Positions 32,747-40,691 of a stretch of 45,518 nt of DNA are shown here, one piece after another. The position numbers were made by a program, and so were the translations under genes. The stretch covers positions 1-45,518 of the forward strand of contig CAIRCM010000209.1 in assembly GCA_903877125.1 (NCBI GenBank), written 5' to 3'. Numbering within the stretch: position 1 is the first letter of the stretch; every line of letters begins with the position of its first letter. Source of the stretch: an uncultured Acetobacteraceae bacterium (GTDB taxonomy: Bacteria > Pseudomonadota > Alphaproteobacteria > Acetobacterales > Acetobacteraceae). The notes beneath the pieces are model-generated. The model saw only the letters and a program-made list of their open reading frames with translations. It did no database searches and was not told where the DNA came from.

Positions 32747-32783
32747 ACGCCCCGTACCGGGCTTCCGGTACGGGGCGTTTTTT
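32747..32783 (+). terminator. Intrinsic terminator of the phasin gene
   Basis: ACGCCCCGTACCGG (32747-32760) and CCGGTACGGGGCGT (32765-32778) form a 14-bp stem with loop GCTT and are followed by TTTTTT. It is a textbook rho-independent terminator, 20 bases after the stop codon. Confidence 0.92.
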
Positions 32784-32813
32784 GTTCTGGTGTCGCGGTT
32801 GGAGGGCCATACC

Positions 32814-33170
32814 ATGACCAGACCGGTCACAATCTACGGAATCAAGGCGTGCGACACGATGAAGAAGGCTCGGACTTGGTTGTCCGAGCACGGGGTCGAT
32901 CACGAATTTCATGATTACAAAAATGCGGGAATCGATCAGGCGCGACTGGAAGCCTGGTGCGATGCGCTGGGGTGGGAGGCCGTGCTGAACCGCGCCGGCA
33001 CCACGTTCCGCAAATTGCCCGATACGGATAAGGCCGGGCTGGACCGCGGAAAGGCTGTCGCGCTGATGTTGGCGCAGCCTTCCATGATCAAACGGCCCGT
33101 ACTGGACGTGGGCGGTCGCCTGGTCGCCGGGTTCAAACCCGAAATCTACGCCGCCACGCTCGGGAGCTGA
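32814..33170 (+). CDS. ArsC/Spx family (YffB-like) protein
   Basis: 118 residues with a thioredoxin-like fold. The N-terminal IYGIKACDTMKKARTWL carries the single redox Cys (Cys13) followed by the basic motif, and the pattern HEFHDYKNAGI, NRAGTTFRKL and MIKRPVLDVGGRLVAGF is the ArsC/YffB one. YffB-like members are probably glutathione-dependent thiol reductases rather than arsenate reductases. The ATG at 32814 follows TTGGAGGGCC; an upstream start at 32790 is less well placed. It follows the phasin terminator and ends just before a small repeat element. Confidence 0.88.
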   Translation: MTRPVTIYGIKACDTMKKARTWLSEHGVDHEFHDYKNAGIDQARLEAWCDALGWEAVLNRAGTTFRKLPDTDKAGLDRGKAVALMLAQPSMIKRPVLDVGGRLVAGFKPEIYAATLGS

Positions 33171-33177
33171 ACCGCTC

Positions 33178-33352
33178 ATACCAATCGGCGAAAACGATTT
33201 TTGCCTGTCCTGTGCTGCCATGCCACGTCATGGCAGGGCTTGTCCCGGCCATCTGTAGCGGCACCGCTGCCGCGCTCGCTGGCCCGTACAAGCCGGGCCA
33301 TGAAGGGGGAGGGGCGGACGGGGCAAGGGTCAATGGTTACGACAATTGGTAT
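33178..33352. repeat. MITE-like 175-bp element between the ArsC-like gene and pcaG
   Basis: Terminal inverted repeats ATACCAAT (33178-33185) and ATTGGTAT (33345-33352), extending imperfectly outward and inward, enclose two smaller hairpins: one around CATGGCAGGG-CTTG-TCCCGGCCAT (33229-33252) and one around GGCCCG-TACAAG-CCGGGCC. No gene lies within. Its right end touches the stop codon of pcaG. No clear target duplication is seen. Confidence 0.55.
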
Positions 33353-33930
33353 CAGATATCGAAGAACACCGTCTCGTCCGGCCCCTGCATGTGGATGTCG
33401 AACCGGTAGGCGTTCCCGCCGATCGGCTGCGCGATCAGGGTATGGCGCCGGTCCGCGGGCACAAGGCCCAGCACCTTGTCGGTGGCGTTCGCCGGCTCAT
33501 CGGCGAAATAGATGCGGGTATAGGCGTGCAACAGCATACCGCGCATCGTCACGATCACGTTCAGATGCGGGGCCTGTTCGGTGTCGATCGCGCCGGGTTT
33601 GACGGTATCGAAGATGAAGCGGCTCTGCTTGTCCGTGCCGGTGCCGCAGCGTCCGAACCCCTTGAACGTGGCGTTGCTGCCGCGCGGGTCGGATGGGTGG
33701 GCGTAGCGACCCAGCGAATCGGCCTGCCAGATTTCGATCAGGGCGTCGGGGATCACGGCGTTGTTGCCGTCGAAGACCCGGCCTTCGACGCGAATGTGCT
33801 GGCCCTCCACATCCGGGGGCGCCATATCGCCGCCGGCGATGCTGGCGAGGTCATAGCCGTACTGTTCAGGCGTCAGCCCATAAGCGAAATACGGGCCGAC
33901 GGTCTGGGAGGGGGTTTGGCGCAGTGCCAT
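33352..33930 (-). CDS. pcaG: Protocatechuate 3,4-dioxygenase alpha subunit
   Basis: 192 residues. It starts MALRQTPSQTVGPYFAYGLTP, the typical PcaG start, continues VEGRVFDGNNAVIPDALIEIWQAD and GFGRCGT, and ends ETVFFDI. The alpha subunit shapes the substrate pocket of the (alpha-beta-Fe) ring-cleaving enzyme that opens protocatechuate to 3-carboxy-cis,cis-muconate, the first step of the beta-ketoadipate path. It lies 3 bases after pcaH, so they are co-transcribed. No pcaB, pcaC or pcaD is adjacent; those must be elsewhere. The stop lies at the edge of a repeat element. Confidence 0.94.
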   Translation of the reverse strand: MALRQTPSQTVGPYFAYGLTPEQYGYDLASIAGGDMAPPDVEGQHIRVEGRVFDGNNAVIPDALIEIWQADSLGRYAHPSDPRGSNATFKGFGRCGTGTDKQSRFIFDTVKPGAIDTEQAPHLNVIVTMRGMLLHAYTRIYFADEPANATDKVLGLVPADRRHTLIAQPIGGNAYRFDIHMQGPDETVFFDI

Positions 33931-33933
33931 GGC

Positions 33934-34635
33934 TCAGGCCTCCATCGGCGTGGCGTGGCGCCCGCGCAGAACGATGTCGAATTTGTAGCCCAGCGCGTAG
34001 CCGGACTCGGTCGCGTCGAGAGAGAAATCGGCGATCAGCAGATGGCGGGTTTCCGCTGGCGTGGCCAGGAAAATGGGATCGAGCGCCAGCAGGGGATCGC
34101 CCGGGAAATACATCTGCGTCACCAGCCGGGTCATGAGGCTGGGTCCGAACAGCGAGAAATGGATGTGGTTCGGGCGCCAGGCATTGTGGTGGTTGCCCCA
34201 GGGGTAGGCGCCGGGTTTGATGGTCAGAAAGCGGTAAACGCCGTTGGCGTCGGTCACGCAGCGCCCGCCGCCGAGAAAGTTCGGATCCAGCGGCGCGTCA
34301 TGCTGGTCCGATTTGTGGACATAGCGGCCGCCCGCGTTCGCCTGCCAGATTTCCAGCAACGTATTCGGCAGCGGCCTGCCGTCATCGCCGAACACCCGCC
34401 CGGTCACGATGATGCGCTCGCCCAAAGGTTCGCCGTTGCGGCGACCATTGCGGGTGAGATCGGCGTCGTCGCCAGTGACGCTCTCATGCCCGTAGACCGG
34501 CCCGGTGATCTCCGACAGCGATTGCGGCAGCGGGATCAACGGCTTGGTCGGGCCACGCAGCGGCGTGGATTTGTAGTCCGGTGCGATATAGGCGGGCTGG
34601 CCGGCCCAGTCGCGCGGGTTGAATGTTTCGTTCAC
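33934..34635 (-). CDS. pcaH: Protocatechuate 3,4-dioxygenase beta subunit (iron-binding)
   Basis: 233 residues from a GTG start at 34635; GGAGG lies 7 bases upstream, and no ATG is better placed. The ferric-iron ligands are present: Tyr105 (GGRYVHKSD), Tyr144 (GAYPWG), His157 and His159 (RPNHIHFS). Other family marks are VTGRVFGDDGRPLPNTLLEIWQA (about 77-99) and GGRCVTDANGVYRF. It forms the catalytic half of the enzyme with PcaG. It is preceded by a 103-bp repeat element (34665-34767), in which its promoter may have to lie or be displaced. Confidence 0.95.
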   Translation of the reverse strand: MNETFNPRDWAGQPAYIAPDYKSTPLRGPTKPLIPLPQSLSEITGPVYGHESVTGDDADLTRNGRRNGEPLGERIIVTGRVFGDDGRPLPNTLLEIWQANAGGRYVHKSDQHDAPLDPNFLGGGRCVTDANGVYRFLTIKPGAYPWGNHHNAWRPNHIHFSLFGPSLMTRLVTQMYFPGDPLLALDPIFLATPAETRHLLIADFSLDATESGYALGYKFDIVLRGRHATPMEA

Positions 34636-34664
34636 GATTGAACCTCCACTGGCTGGCCACCGCG

Positions 34665-34767
34665 TAGAGCGTGATCGCCAGAGGTGGAACCACACGGCGG
34701 CGTGAATCACGCGATCAAACAAAAATTTCTAGACCACGATTGGGTCAACTTGACCCGGTCGTGCTCT
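34665..34767. repeat. 103-bp dispersed element, copy B (MITE-like)
   Basis: Nine differences from 15356-15458 and the same length. The left end TAGAGCGTGATCG and the right end CGGTCGTGCTCTA are imperfect inverted repeats (10 of 13). The right hairpin is centred on GGGTCAACTTGACCC. It lies in the 170-base gap between pcaH and the TauD gene. Confidence 0.8.
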
Positions 34768-34805
34768 AGAACAGAAATCTGCGCCTGTCACCCCGGGCGG
34801 GGCGT

Positions 34806-35702
34806 TCAGGCAGCCTGCTGGATGGTCATCGCATCGCCGGCCAGCCGGGTCTGACGAATGTCGCGCAATTCGGCCGGATCGAAGCGACGGCCGCGATGCA
34901 TGGTGACCGCATTGTCCCACAAGACGAAATCGTTCACTTGCCAGTTGTGCGAATAAACGAAACGTTCCTGCGTCGCGAATTCGGTGAGTTCGTGCAGCAG
35001 CATACGGCCGTCGGGACCGCTCATGCCCTCGATCGCGCCGGCATGCGACGACAGAAACAGCGACTTCCGGCCGGTGCGCGGGTTGGTACGAACCAACCGC
35101 TGCCGGACCGGTTTGAATGCCAGCCGCTCGGCGTCGGTGAGTTCGGTGAAACCCACTTTCTCCCGCGAATACATCTGGGAATGCAGGCAGACCAGATTTT
35201 CGACCTCCCGCCGCCAGCGGTCGTCGAGCGCATCGTAGGCGGCACGCATGTCGGCGAATTCGGTGTTGCCGCCCCAGGACGGGATGGACCGGCCGGACAG
35301 CAGGGACCAGCGTGCCGGCACCGCCTTGAAAGAACTGTCGGAATGCCAGAGACGATCGGCCAGTTTGAACATGTAGGCGCGGCTTTCCCGGTCGATGGCC
35401 TTGCCGTCGCCGCGCACGTTGGAAAAATCCCCGATCCCCTCGGCCAGCGGTCGCGCCTCCTGCTCGGTGCGGAAGTGGATGCGCGGCATGCCGTAGCCGG
35501 TGTTTTCGATGGTGCCGAAATTCAGCGTGAAGGCCATTTGCTGTTCGTCGGTCAGCGGCTGGCCGTGAAAAACCAGCACCCCGTATGCATCCATGCCGGC
35601 ATTGACCGCGGCCACCGCGTCTGGCGACAGGGGTGCGGTGCAGTCGATGCCCGATACTTCAACGGCGAACCCGTCGCGCAGGGGGTGGATGGCGATGGAC
35701 AT
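34806..35702 (-). CDS. TauD/TfdA-family Fe(II)/2-oxoglutarate-dependent dioxygenase
   Basis: 298 residues. Iron ligands are seen as His120 and Asp122 (WHSDSSF) and His269 (VTMHRGRRF), with the 2-oxoglutarate-binding Arg at 283 or 286 (RQTRL). The N-terminal IHPLRDGFAVEVSGIDCT matches the TfdA/TauD start. It hydroxylates a substrate with 2-oxoglutarate and O2, often to release a side group (taurine, 2,4-D-type ethers). It lies 19 bases after an ABC permease gene and is the last gene of the transporter operon, which suggests that the imported compound is its substrate. Confidence 0.9.
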   Translation of the reverse strand: MSIAIHPLRDGFAVEVSGIDCTAPLSPDAVAAVNAGMDAYGVLVFHGQPLTDEQQMAFTLNFGTIENTGYGMPRIHFRTEQEARPLAEGIGDFSNVRGDGKAIDRESRAYMFKLADRLWHSDSSFKAVPARWSLLSGRSIPSWGGNTEFADMRAAYDALDDRWRREVENLVCLHSQMYSREKVGFTELTDAERLAFKPVRQRLVRTNPRTGRKSLFLSSHAGAIEGMSGPDGRMLLHELTEFATQERFVYSHNWQVNDFVLWDNAVTMHRGRRFDPAELRDIRQTRLAGDAMTIQQAA

Positions 35703-35721
35703 GGTGCTACTCCCTATTGGC

Positions 35722-36546
35722 CTATCCCTTGACGCCGCCCATCGTCAGACCCGCGACCATGTAGCGACGCAGCGCATAATAGGTGGCGATGGGCGGCAGA
35801 GAATAGACGATCGCGGTGGACATCATATAGTTCCACGGTGCTTCGTCGCTGTCGAAGAACTGATCCAACGCGACCGCCACCGTCATGCTGTCGGTGGAGG
35901 ACAGCAGCAGGAACTGATACAGATATTCGTTCCATGCCAACAGCAAGGCGTAGGTGCCGACCGCGACCAGAGCCGGTGCCATCAGCGGCACATAGATGTG
36001 CCAATACATCTGCCCTGGCGAGGCACCGTCCACCCGAGCGGCATCGTCGAGTTCGAGCGGGATGAGGCGGCCGTAATGCTGGAAAATCAGGATGGCGTAG
36101 GGTGCCGCGAACATCGTCTGCGCGGCGATCACGGACCAAAGACTGTCGGATAGGCCGTAACGATGCATGATATGAACGAATGGGATGGCCAGGAAGGAAC
36201 TCGGCAACGCATAGGTCAGCATCGCCGCGTTCCCCAGCGCCCAACCGTGCCGCATCCGCATGCGATCCAGCGCGAAACTCGCCATCGAGCCGATCGCGAC
36301 CGTCAGGCCCATCGTCATGAAACCCATGAAGCAGCTGTTGCCGAACTGGTGCCAAAAATGCTCCAGATACCAGTAGTCCTGGCGCCAGATCACCCGAAAA
36401 CTTTCCCAATACCAATCCGATGGCCAGATGTGGCCGGAATATTCGGCCGCGTCGTCATCGAGCGCGATCAGGAACATGTTGTAGACCGGCATCAACGTCC
36501 AAATCGCCAGGACGAGTCCCAGCGCGATTTTCCCGATCCGTTTCAA
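35722..36546 (-). CDS. ABC importer permease, MalG-type (cassette 2)
   Basis: 274 residues from TTG at 36546, which overlaps the stop of the preceding permease (TTGA) and follows GGGAGGTGCAGC. About six membrane segments. The EAA loop reads ELDDAARVDGASPGQMYWHI and ends PLMAPAL, as in MalG/UgpE-type permeases; the C-terminus is AGLTMGGVKG. It forms the channel with the MalF-type partner. The protein is a close paralogue of the 38869 product (same length class, same C-terminal seven residues). Confidence 0.9.
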   Translation of the reverse strand: MKRIGKIALGLVLAIWTLMPVYNMFLIALDDDAAEYSGHIWPSDWYWESFRVIWRQDYWYLEHFWHQFGNSCFMGFMTMGLTVAIGSMASFALDRMRMRHGWALGNAAMLTYALPSSFLAIPFVHIMHRYGLSDSLWSVIAAQTMFAAPYAILIFQHYGRLIPLELDDAARVDGASPGQMYWHIYVPLMAPALVAVGTYALLLAWNEYLYQFLLLSSTDSMTVAVALDQFFDSDEAPWNYMMSTAIVYSLPPIATYYALRRYMVAGLTMGGVKG

Positions 36547-37421
36547 AGCTGCACCTCCCGGCTGCGAAGCCGGCGGATGAGCAGGATCGCGAGGGGGATC
36601 AGCAAGGGCAGGATGGACAGCATCGCCGCGGAACCAAGCGGCGGGTCCCCGGAATCGAAGGCGAGGTGGGTGCCGTAGGTTGCCAGTACTTCTGTCGTGC
36701 GCGCGGGGGCGCCGCCGGAAACGAAGAAGACGGTGGTGAAATCGCCGACCAGCCACAAGGTCGAAAGCAGGGTGCAGATCAGATAGAGATTGCCCAGCAG
36801 CGGGAACGTGACATAAGCGAACCGGCTGACGCCAACCGCGCCGTCCACGTCGGCCGCGTCATAGATGTCCTGCGGGATCGCCATCCGGCCGGCGAGGAAG
36901 ATCAGTGTCCAGAACGGCATCCATTTCCAGATCGTCGCGACGATATTCGATCCCAGCGCGAGCCAGTAGTCGTTGAACCAGATCGGTCCCTCGATCCCGA
37001 ACACCTTGTCCAGCAGACTGTTCATAAAGCCCCAATGCCCGACGAGCATCCAGTGCCACGCCAGGAACGCGGGGATGGCCGGCAGCGCCCAGGGCAGCAT
37101 GAACAGCACCAGCAGCGCCTTGATCCAGCGGCTGCGGTCCATGAAATAGCCGGACAGCAGAATCGCCCCGAACATCGTCACGTTCACGCCGACCCCTGTG
37201 TAGATCAGGGTGTTCAGCACGGTCGGCAGAAATTTCGGGTCCCGAACGAGCTCGGCGTACAGTGCGGGGCTCCGGCCCATCCAAAGGCCGAAGGCCACGG
37301 GATAGGCCATGAACGCGACGAAGACCGCGACATAGGGGATCAGAAAGGCGGCGATCCATGCACGTTCCGATCCACGCGGCCGCCATGCGGGGGGCCATTC
37401 CCGAACAAGCGCTCGACCCAT
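36543..37421 (-). CDS. ABC importer permease, MalF-type (cassette 2)
   Basis: 292 residues with about six membrane segments and the EAA-type loop DIYDAADVDGAVGVSRF. The N-terminal half is AFLIPYVAVFVAFMAYPVAFGLWMG (split here about 24-49). It pairs with the 35722 product. It is a paralogue of the 39753 protein, sharing ILLAGRMAVPQ/IFLAGRMAIPQ and VFFVSGG/TFFVSGG around the same places. Start ATG 37421, 7 bases after the binding-protein stop. Confidence 0.9.
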   Translation of the reverse strand: MGRALVREWPPAWRPRGSERAWIAAFLIPYVAVFVAFMAYPVAFGLWMGRSPALYAELVRDPKFLPTVLNTLIYTGVGVNVTMFGAILLSGYFMDRSRWIKALLVLFMLPWALPAIPAFLAWHWMLVGHWGFMNSLLDKVFGIEGPIWFNDYWLALGSNIVATIWKWMPFWTLIFLAGRMAIPQDIYDAADVDGAVGVSRFAYVTFPLLGNLYLICTLLSTLWLVGDFTTVFFVSGGAPARTTEVLATYGTHLAFDSGDPPLGSAAMLSILPLLIPLAILLIRRLRSREVQL

Positions 37422-37428
37422 GCCGCCG

Positions 37429-38799
37429 TTATCCGAAAACCACCTTGGAGAAAATTTCCTCGACCCGCCCGAAGGCCTTGTCGATCGCCGCGGACGCCGT
37501 CATGCCATGCTTGATCACATCGGCATGCGCCTGTCCCCAGACCTGTTCGGCCGCCACCTTTCCCCAAGCCGGATTGAACCCGTTATATTGCGCGACGGTC
37601 GGGCCCAGAACGGCCTCATGCACATAGGTCGAACGGTGCGGGTCGGTTGCGGTATCGAGCCACCATGGGTCTTCTTTCACGATGGACGGGATCGACGGGA
37701 CCCAGCGGCCAAGGCCGTTTTTCAGATTTTCGTTCATGACTTCGGGGCGCATGAAATAGGTCATGAACTCCTTGGCCACGGCGATGTTCTTGGCGCCCTT
37801 TGGGATAAATCCGCCGCCGGCACCCAACTGCGCGGGCATGGGGGATCCGTCGTTGCGGTTCGGCAGGCCCATCACCACCATGTCCTCGTAATAGGCCTTG
37901 TGGTTCTTGATCATCGCCAGTTCGGGCGACAACGTCCCGTCGAAATTCATCACGAACAGTTTCTCATGATAGGCGTTGTTGTCGTCGGCATCGTTCCAGC
38001 TCAATGCCTCCGGCGGCACGAACCCGTCCGTGTAGCATTTGGTCATGAATTCCACCGAACGGATGGCGGCTTCGCGGATGGCGGGATCGCCGGTGTGGAG
38101 CTTGCCGTCCTGGGTGACAATGCCCTGCCCACCGTTCGCGATCAGGAAATGGGCGAAAAGCCCGTTGCCGTCATTGGGCCCGACGGTGGTGATCTGCAGC
38201 CCGAGGGCATACAGCTTCCGCATGCCCTGCTTGCGCAGCGCCGTCTGCACCGGTTTGAAAAAATCCCAATAGGCATTCCAGGTTTTCGGCGCGTCCTTCA
38301 GGTCGAAACCGGCCTTGCGCACCAAATCGCCCCACATATGGAACGGGGCGCAAGCCTGCTTGATGGGCACGAGGTAAAAGGCCCGCTGCTTGGTACGGCT
38401 GTTGTAGAAACTGGCGTTCAACAATGCGGTGGCACTGAGTTTCGTGCGCTGAGGCTCAACGACATCGCTGACGTCCTCCAGCCTGTCGTCCCAGGCGTTT
38501 TGCGGCAGGATTGTCGTCGGGGCGTCATGGAAAATAAGGTCCGGAACCTCCCCGCTGTGGATCGCCGCGATCGCCTTCTGGTTCAACGCCTGAAACGGCA
38601 TAATGCTCAGATCGATCCTGTTGCCGCTCAATTTCTCATAGGCGTCGACGGTTTTCCGGAAGGCCGCGTCTTCCTCGGGCACAAACCCCTGAACCTGCCA
38701 CACGGTCGCGGTGACCCCGGCTGCTCGGGCAACATAGGGTCGGGCCAATGCGACCCCGATCGATCCGGCAACCATCGCGCGCCGACTGACGTTTTTCAT
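37429..38799 (-). CDS. Extracellular solute-binding protein, family 1 (cassette 2)
   Basis: 456 residues with a Tat-type signal (SRRAMVAGSIGVALARP then cleavage near ARAAG). The body is that of sugar/polyol-binding family 1 proteins, with VPDLIFHDAPTTILPQNAW (about 85-103), WGDLVRKAGFDLKDAPKTW and GGGFIPKGAKN. It captures the substrate in the periplasm. It is a paralogue of the 40692 protein over the whole length (more than half the residues alike by eye). The leader AACAGGGAAGGA is also shared with the paralogue. Confidence 0.9.
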   Translation of the reverse strand: MKNVSRRAMVAGSIGVALARPYVARAAGVTATVWQVQGFVPEEDAAFRKTVDAYEKLSGNRIDLSIMPFQALNQKAIAAIHSGEVPDLIFHDAPTTILPQNAWDDRLEDVSDVVEPQRTKLSATALLNASFYNSRTKQRAFYLVPIKQACAPFHMWGDLVRKAGFDLKDAPKTWNAYWDFFKPVQTALRKQGMRKLYALGLQITTVGPNDGNGLFAHFLIANGGQGIVTQDGKLHTGDPAIREAAIRSVEFMTKCYTDGFVPPEALSWNDADDNNAYHEKLFVMNFDGTLSPELAMIKNHKAYYEDMVVMGLPNRNDGSPMPAQLGAGGGFIPKGAKNIAVAKEFMTYFMRPEVMNENLKNGLGRWVPSIPSIVKEDPWWLDTATDPHRSTYVHEAVLGPTVAQYNGFNPAWGKVAAEQVWGQAHADVIKHGMTASAAIDKAFGRVEEIFSKVVFG

Positions 38800-38868
38800 G
38801 GCCGTTGTCCTTCCCTGTTCAAACGGGAGCTTGGTCGGTTCTTGGGCGGCCGGAAAAACGGGAGATGT

Positions 38869-39756
38869 TTAGCCTTTCACGCCCCCCATCGTCAGTCCGG
38901 CCGCCATGTATCGGCGGGAGCCGTAGTAAATCGCGATCGGCGGAATGGCGTAGATGATGGCCGTCGCCATCATGTAGTTCCACGGCGATTCGTCGCTGTT
39001 GAGAAACTGTGCCAACGCCACGGCAACGGTCATGCTCTCGGGCGTGGACAGCAGCAGGAAGTTGTAGAGATACTCGTTCCAGGCCAACAGCAACGCATAG
39101 GTGCCGACGGCGACCAAAGCAGGCGCCATGAGCGGCAGATAAATCCGGAAATAGATCTGCCAGGGATTGGCCCCATCGATACGCGCGGATTCATCCAGCT
39201 CCATGGGAATCGATTTCCCATACTGGGAGAAAATGAAGATCGCATAGGGCGTGGCGAAGGTCGTCAGCGCCGCGACCACCGAAACCAGATGGTTGGCGAG
39301 CCCGTAGATCTGCATGATCCGGTACATCGGGATCGCGAGGAACGATGCCGGAATGACATAGGTCATCAGGGCCGCGTTGGTCAGCATCCAGCCGTTCTTC
39401 AGATGCATCCGTCCGACGGTGAAACTGGCGAGGGAGCCAATGAACAACGTCAAAAAACTGACGGCGACGCCAACGTAGAAGCTGTTGCCAAACTGGTGCC
39501 AAAAGCGGGCGAGGTACCAGAAATCCTCGGTAATCACGACACGAAACGCCTGCAACGTGGGCTGTTCGGGCCACAGCGAACCGTCGAAGATATCGTCGTG
39601 CCGGTTCAACGCGATCATCCACATGTTGTAGATCGGCAGCAGCGACCAGATCACCAGCACCCCGCCCAGCGCCAGGCAGGCCAGCTCGACGGAATAATGC
39701 TGAAGCCGGTAGAACAGCTTCGAATGAATCCGCCGGTTGGACGTGGTCGCGCTCAT
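38869..39756 (-). CDS. ABC importer permease, MalG-type (cassette 1)
   Basis: 295 residues, about six membrane segments, EAA loop ELDESARIDGANPWQIYFRI, C-terminus AGLTMGGVKG as in the paralogue at 35722. The N-terminus is longer by about 20 polar residues. The start ATG overlaps the stop of the MalF-type gene (ATGA). Last gene of the first cassette; the second cassette follows after 69 bases. Confidence 0.9.
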   Translation of the reverse strand: MSATTSNRRIHSKLFYRLQHYSVELACLALGGVLVIWSLLPIYNMWMIALNRHDDIFDGSLWPEQPTLQAFRVVITEDFWYLARFWHQFGNSFYVGVAVSFLTLFIGSLASFTVGRMHLKNGWMLTNAALMTYVIPASFLAIPMYRIMQIYGLANHLVSVVAALTTFATPYAIFIFSQYGKSIPMELDESARIDGANPWQIYFRIYLPLMAPALVAVGTYALLLAWNEYLYNFLLLSTPESMTVAVALAQFLNSDESPWNYMMATAIIYAIPPIAIYYGSRRYMAAGLTMGGVKG

Positions 39757-40676
39757 AGCTGGCCCTCCGACATGCGGAGTTTACGCATCAACAGAATGAC
39801 GAGCGGGATCAGCAAAGGCAGCGCCGACATCACGGCAGCCACGCCGAGCCGGGGCAGCGCGATGGTGAAAGCGTAACGAATGCCCAAGGTGGCGAGAACC
39901 TCGGTCTGCATCGCCGGACCGCCGCCGGAGACGAAGAAGGTCGAATTGAAATCGCCCAACGCGAAAACCATGTCGAGCAGCGTGCAGACGAAATAGAGGT
40001 TCGCCATCAGCGGCAGCGTGACATGGGTAAACTTGCGCAACCCACCGGCGCCATCCACGGCCGCCGCTTCATAGAGTTCCTGCGGCACCGCCATGCGTCC
40101 GGCGAGCAGGATCAAGGTCCAGAACGGCAAGGTTTTCCAAATATAGGCGCATACATTGCTCGCCAGACCCGTCCATTGGTCGTTTAGATAGACTGGCCCA
40201 TCGATGCCGAACAGCGTGTAGAGCAGATTGTTCAGCATGCCCCACTGCCCGTTCAGAAACCAGTGGATCGACATGAAGGCCGGCAGCGCCGGCGTCGCCC
40301 AGGGCAGAATGAACAGCACCAGAACGACTTTGGACCACCAGCGTTTGCGGATGAAAAAGCCGGACAGCATGAACGCCAGGAACATCTTCACGTTCACGCC
40401 GATACCGACATAAAGCAGCGTATTGACGACCGTCGTCAGGTAGCGCGGGTCGGCGAACAGTTCCTGGTACAACGCGGGATCGCTGCCCATCCATAGACCG
40501 TAGCCAATCGGATAGACGACGAAAAACAGGAACACCGCGGCATAAGGCAGCGCGAATGCAACCGCCCAGCCATGTTCAGATCCCTGCAAACCCGAGAACC
40601 AGGACTTTCGCCGCCTGATTCGGGTGGCACTGAATGGCCCCCCAGCGGACAGCGCTTCCTGTGTGGTGCTGCTCAT
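39753..40676 (-). CDS. ABC importer permease, MalF-type (cassette 1)
   Basis: 307 residues, about six membrane segments after a cytoplasmic tail of about 35 residues. EAA loop ELYEAAAVDGAGGLRKFTHV; LLAGRMAVPQ and STFFVSGGGPA are in common with its paralogue. It forms the channel with the 38869 product. It starts 15 bases after the binding-protein gene. No ATP-binding subunit is found in the window, so a shared MsmX/UgpC-type ATPase encoded elsewhere is likely. Confidence 0.9.
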   Translation of the reverse strand: MSSTTQEALSAGGPFSATRIRRRKSWFSGLQGSEHGWAVAFALPYAAVFLFFVVYPIGYGLWMGSDPALYQELFADPRYLTTVVNTLLYVGIGVNVKMFLAFMLSGFFIRKRWWSKVVLVLFILPWATPALPAFMSIHWFLNGQWGMLNNLLYTLFGIDGPVYLNDQWTGLASNVCAYIWKTLPFWTLILLAGRMAVPQELYEAAAVDGAGGLRKFTHVTLPLMANLYFVCTLLDMVFALGDFNSTFFVSGGGPAMQTEVLATLGIRYAFTIALPRLGVAAVMSALPLLIPLVILLMRKLRMSEGQL

Positions 40677-40691
40677 ACCGATCCCCGCGCG

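Noticed and set aside
34665-34767. 103-bp element as a tRNA-like or structured RNA gene
   Set aside because: It does not fit the tRNA cloverleaf, and the two copies differ in the loops as much as in the stems; a repeat element is simpler.
37420-39876. 818-residue plus-strand frame opposite the ABC cassette
   Set aside because: Shadow of a binding-protein and permease gene, both well recognised.
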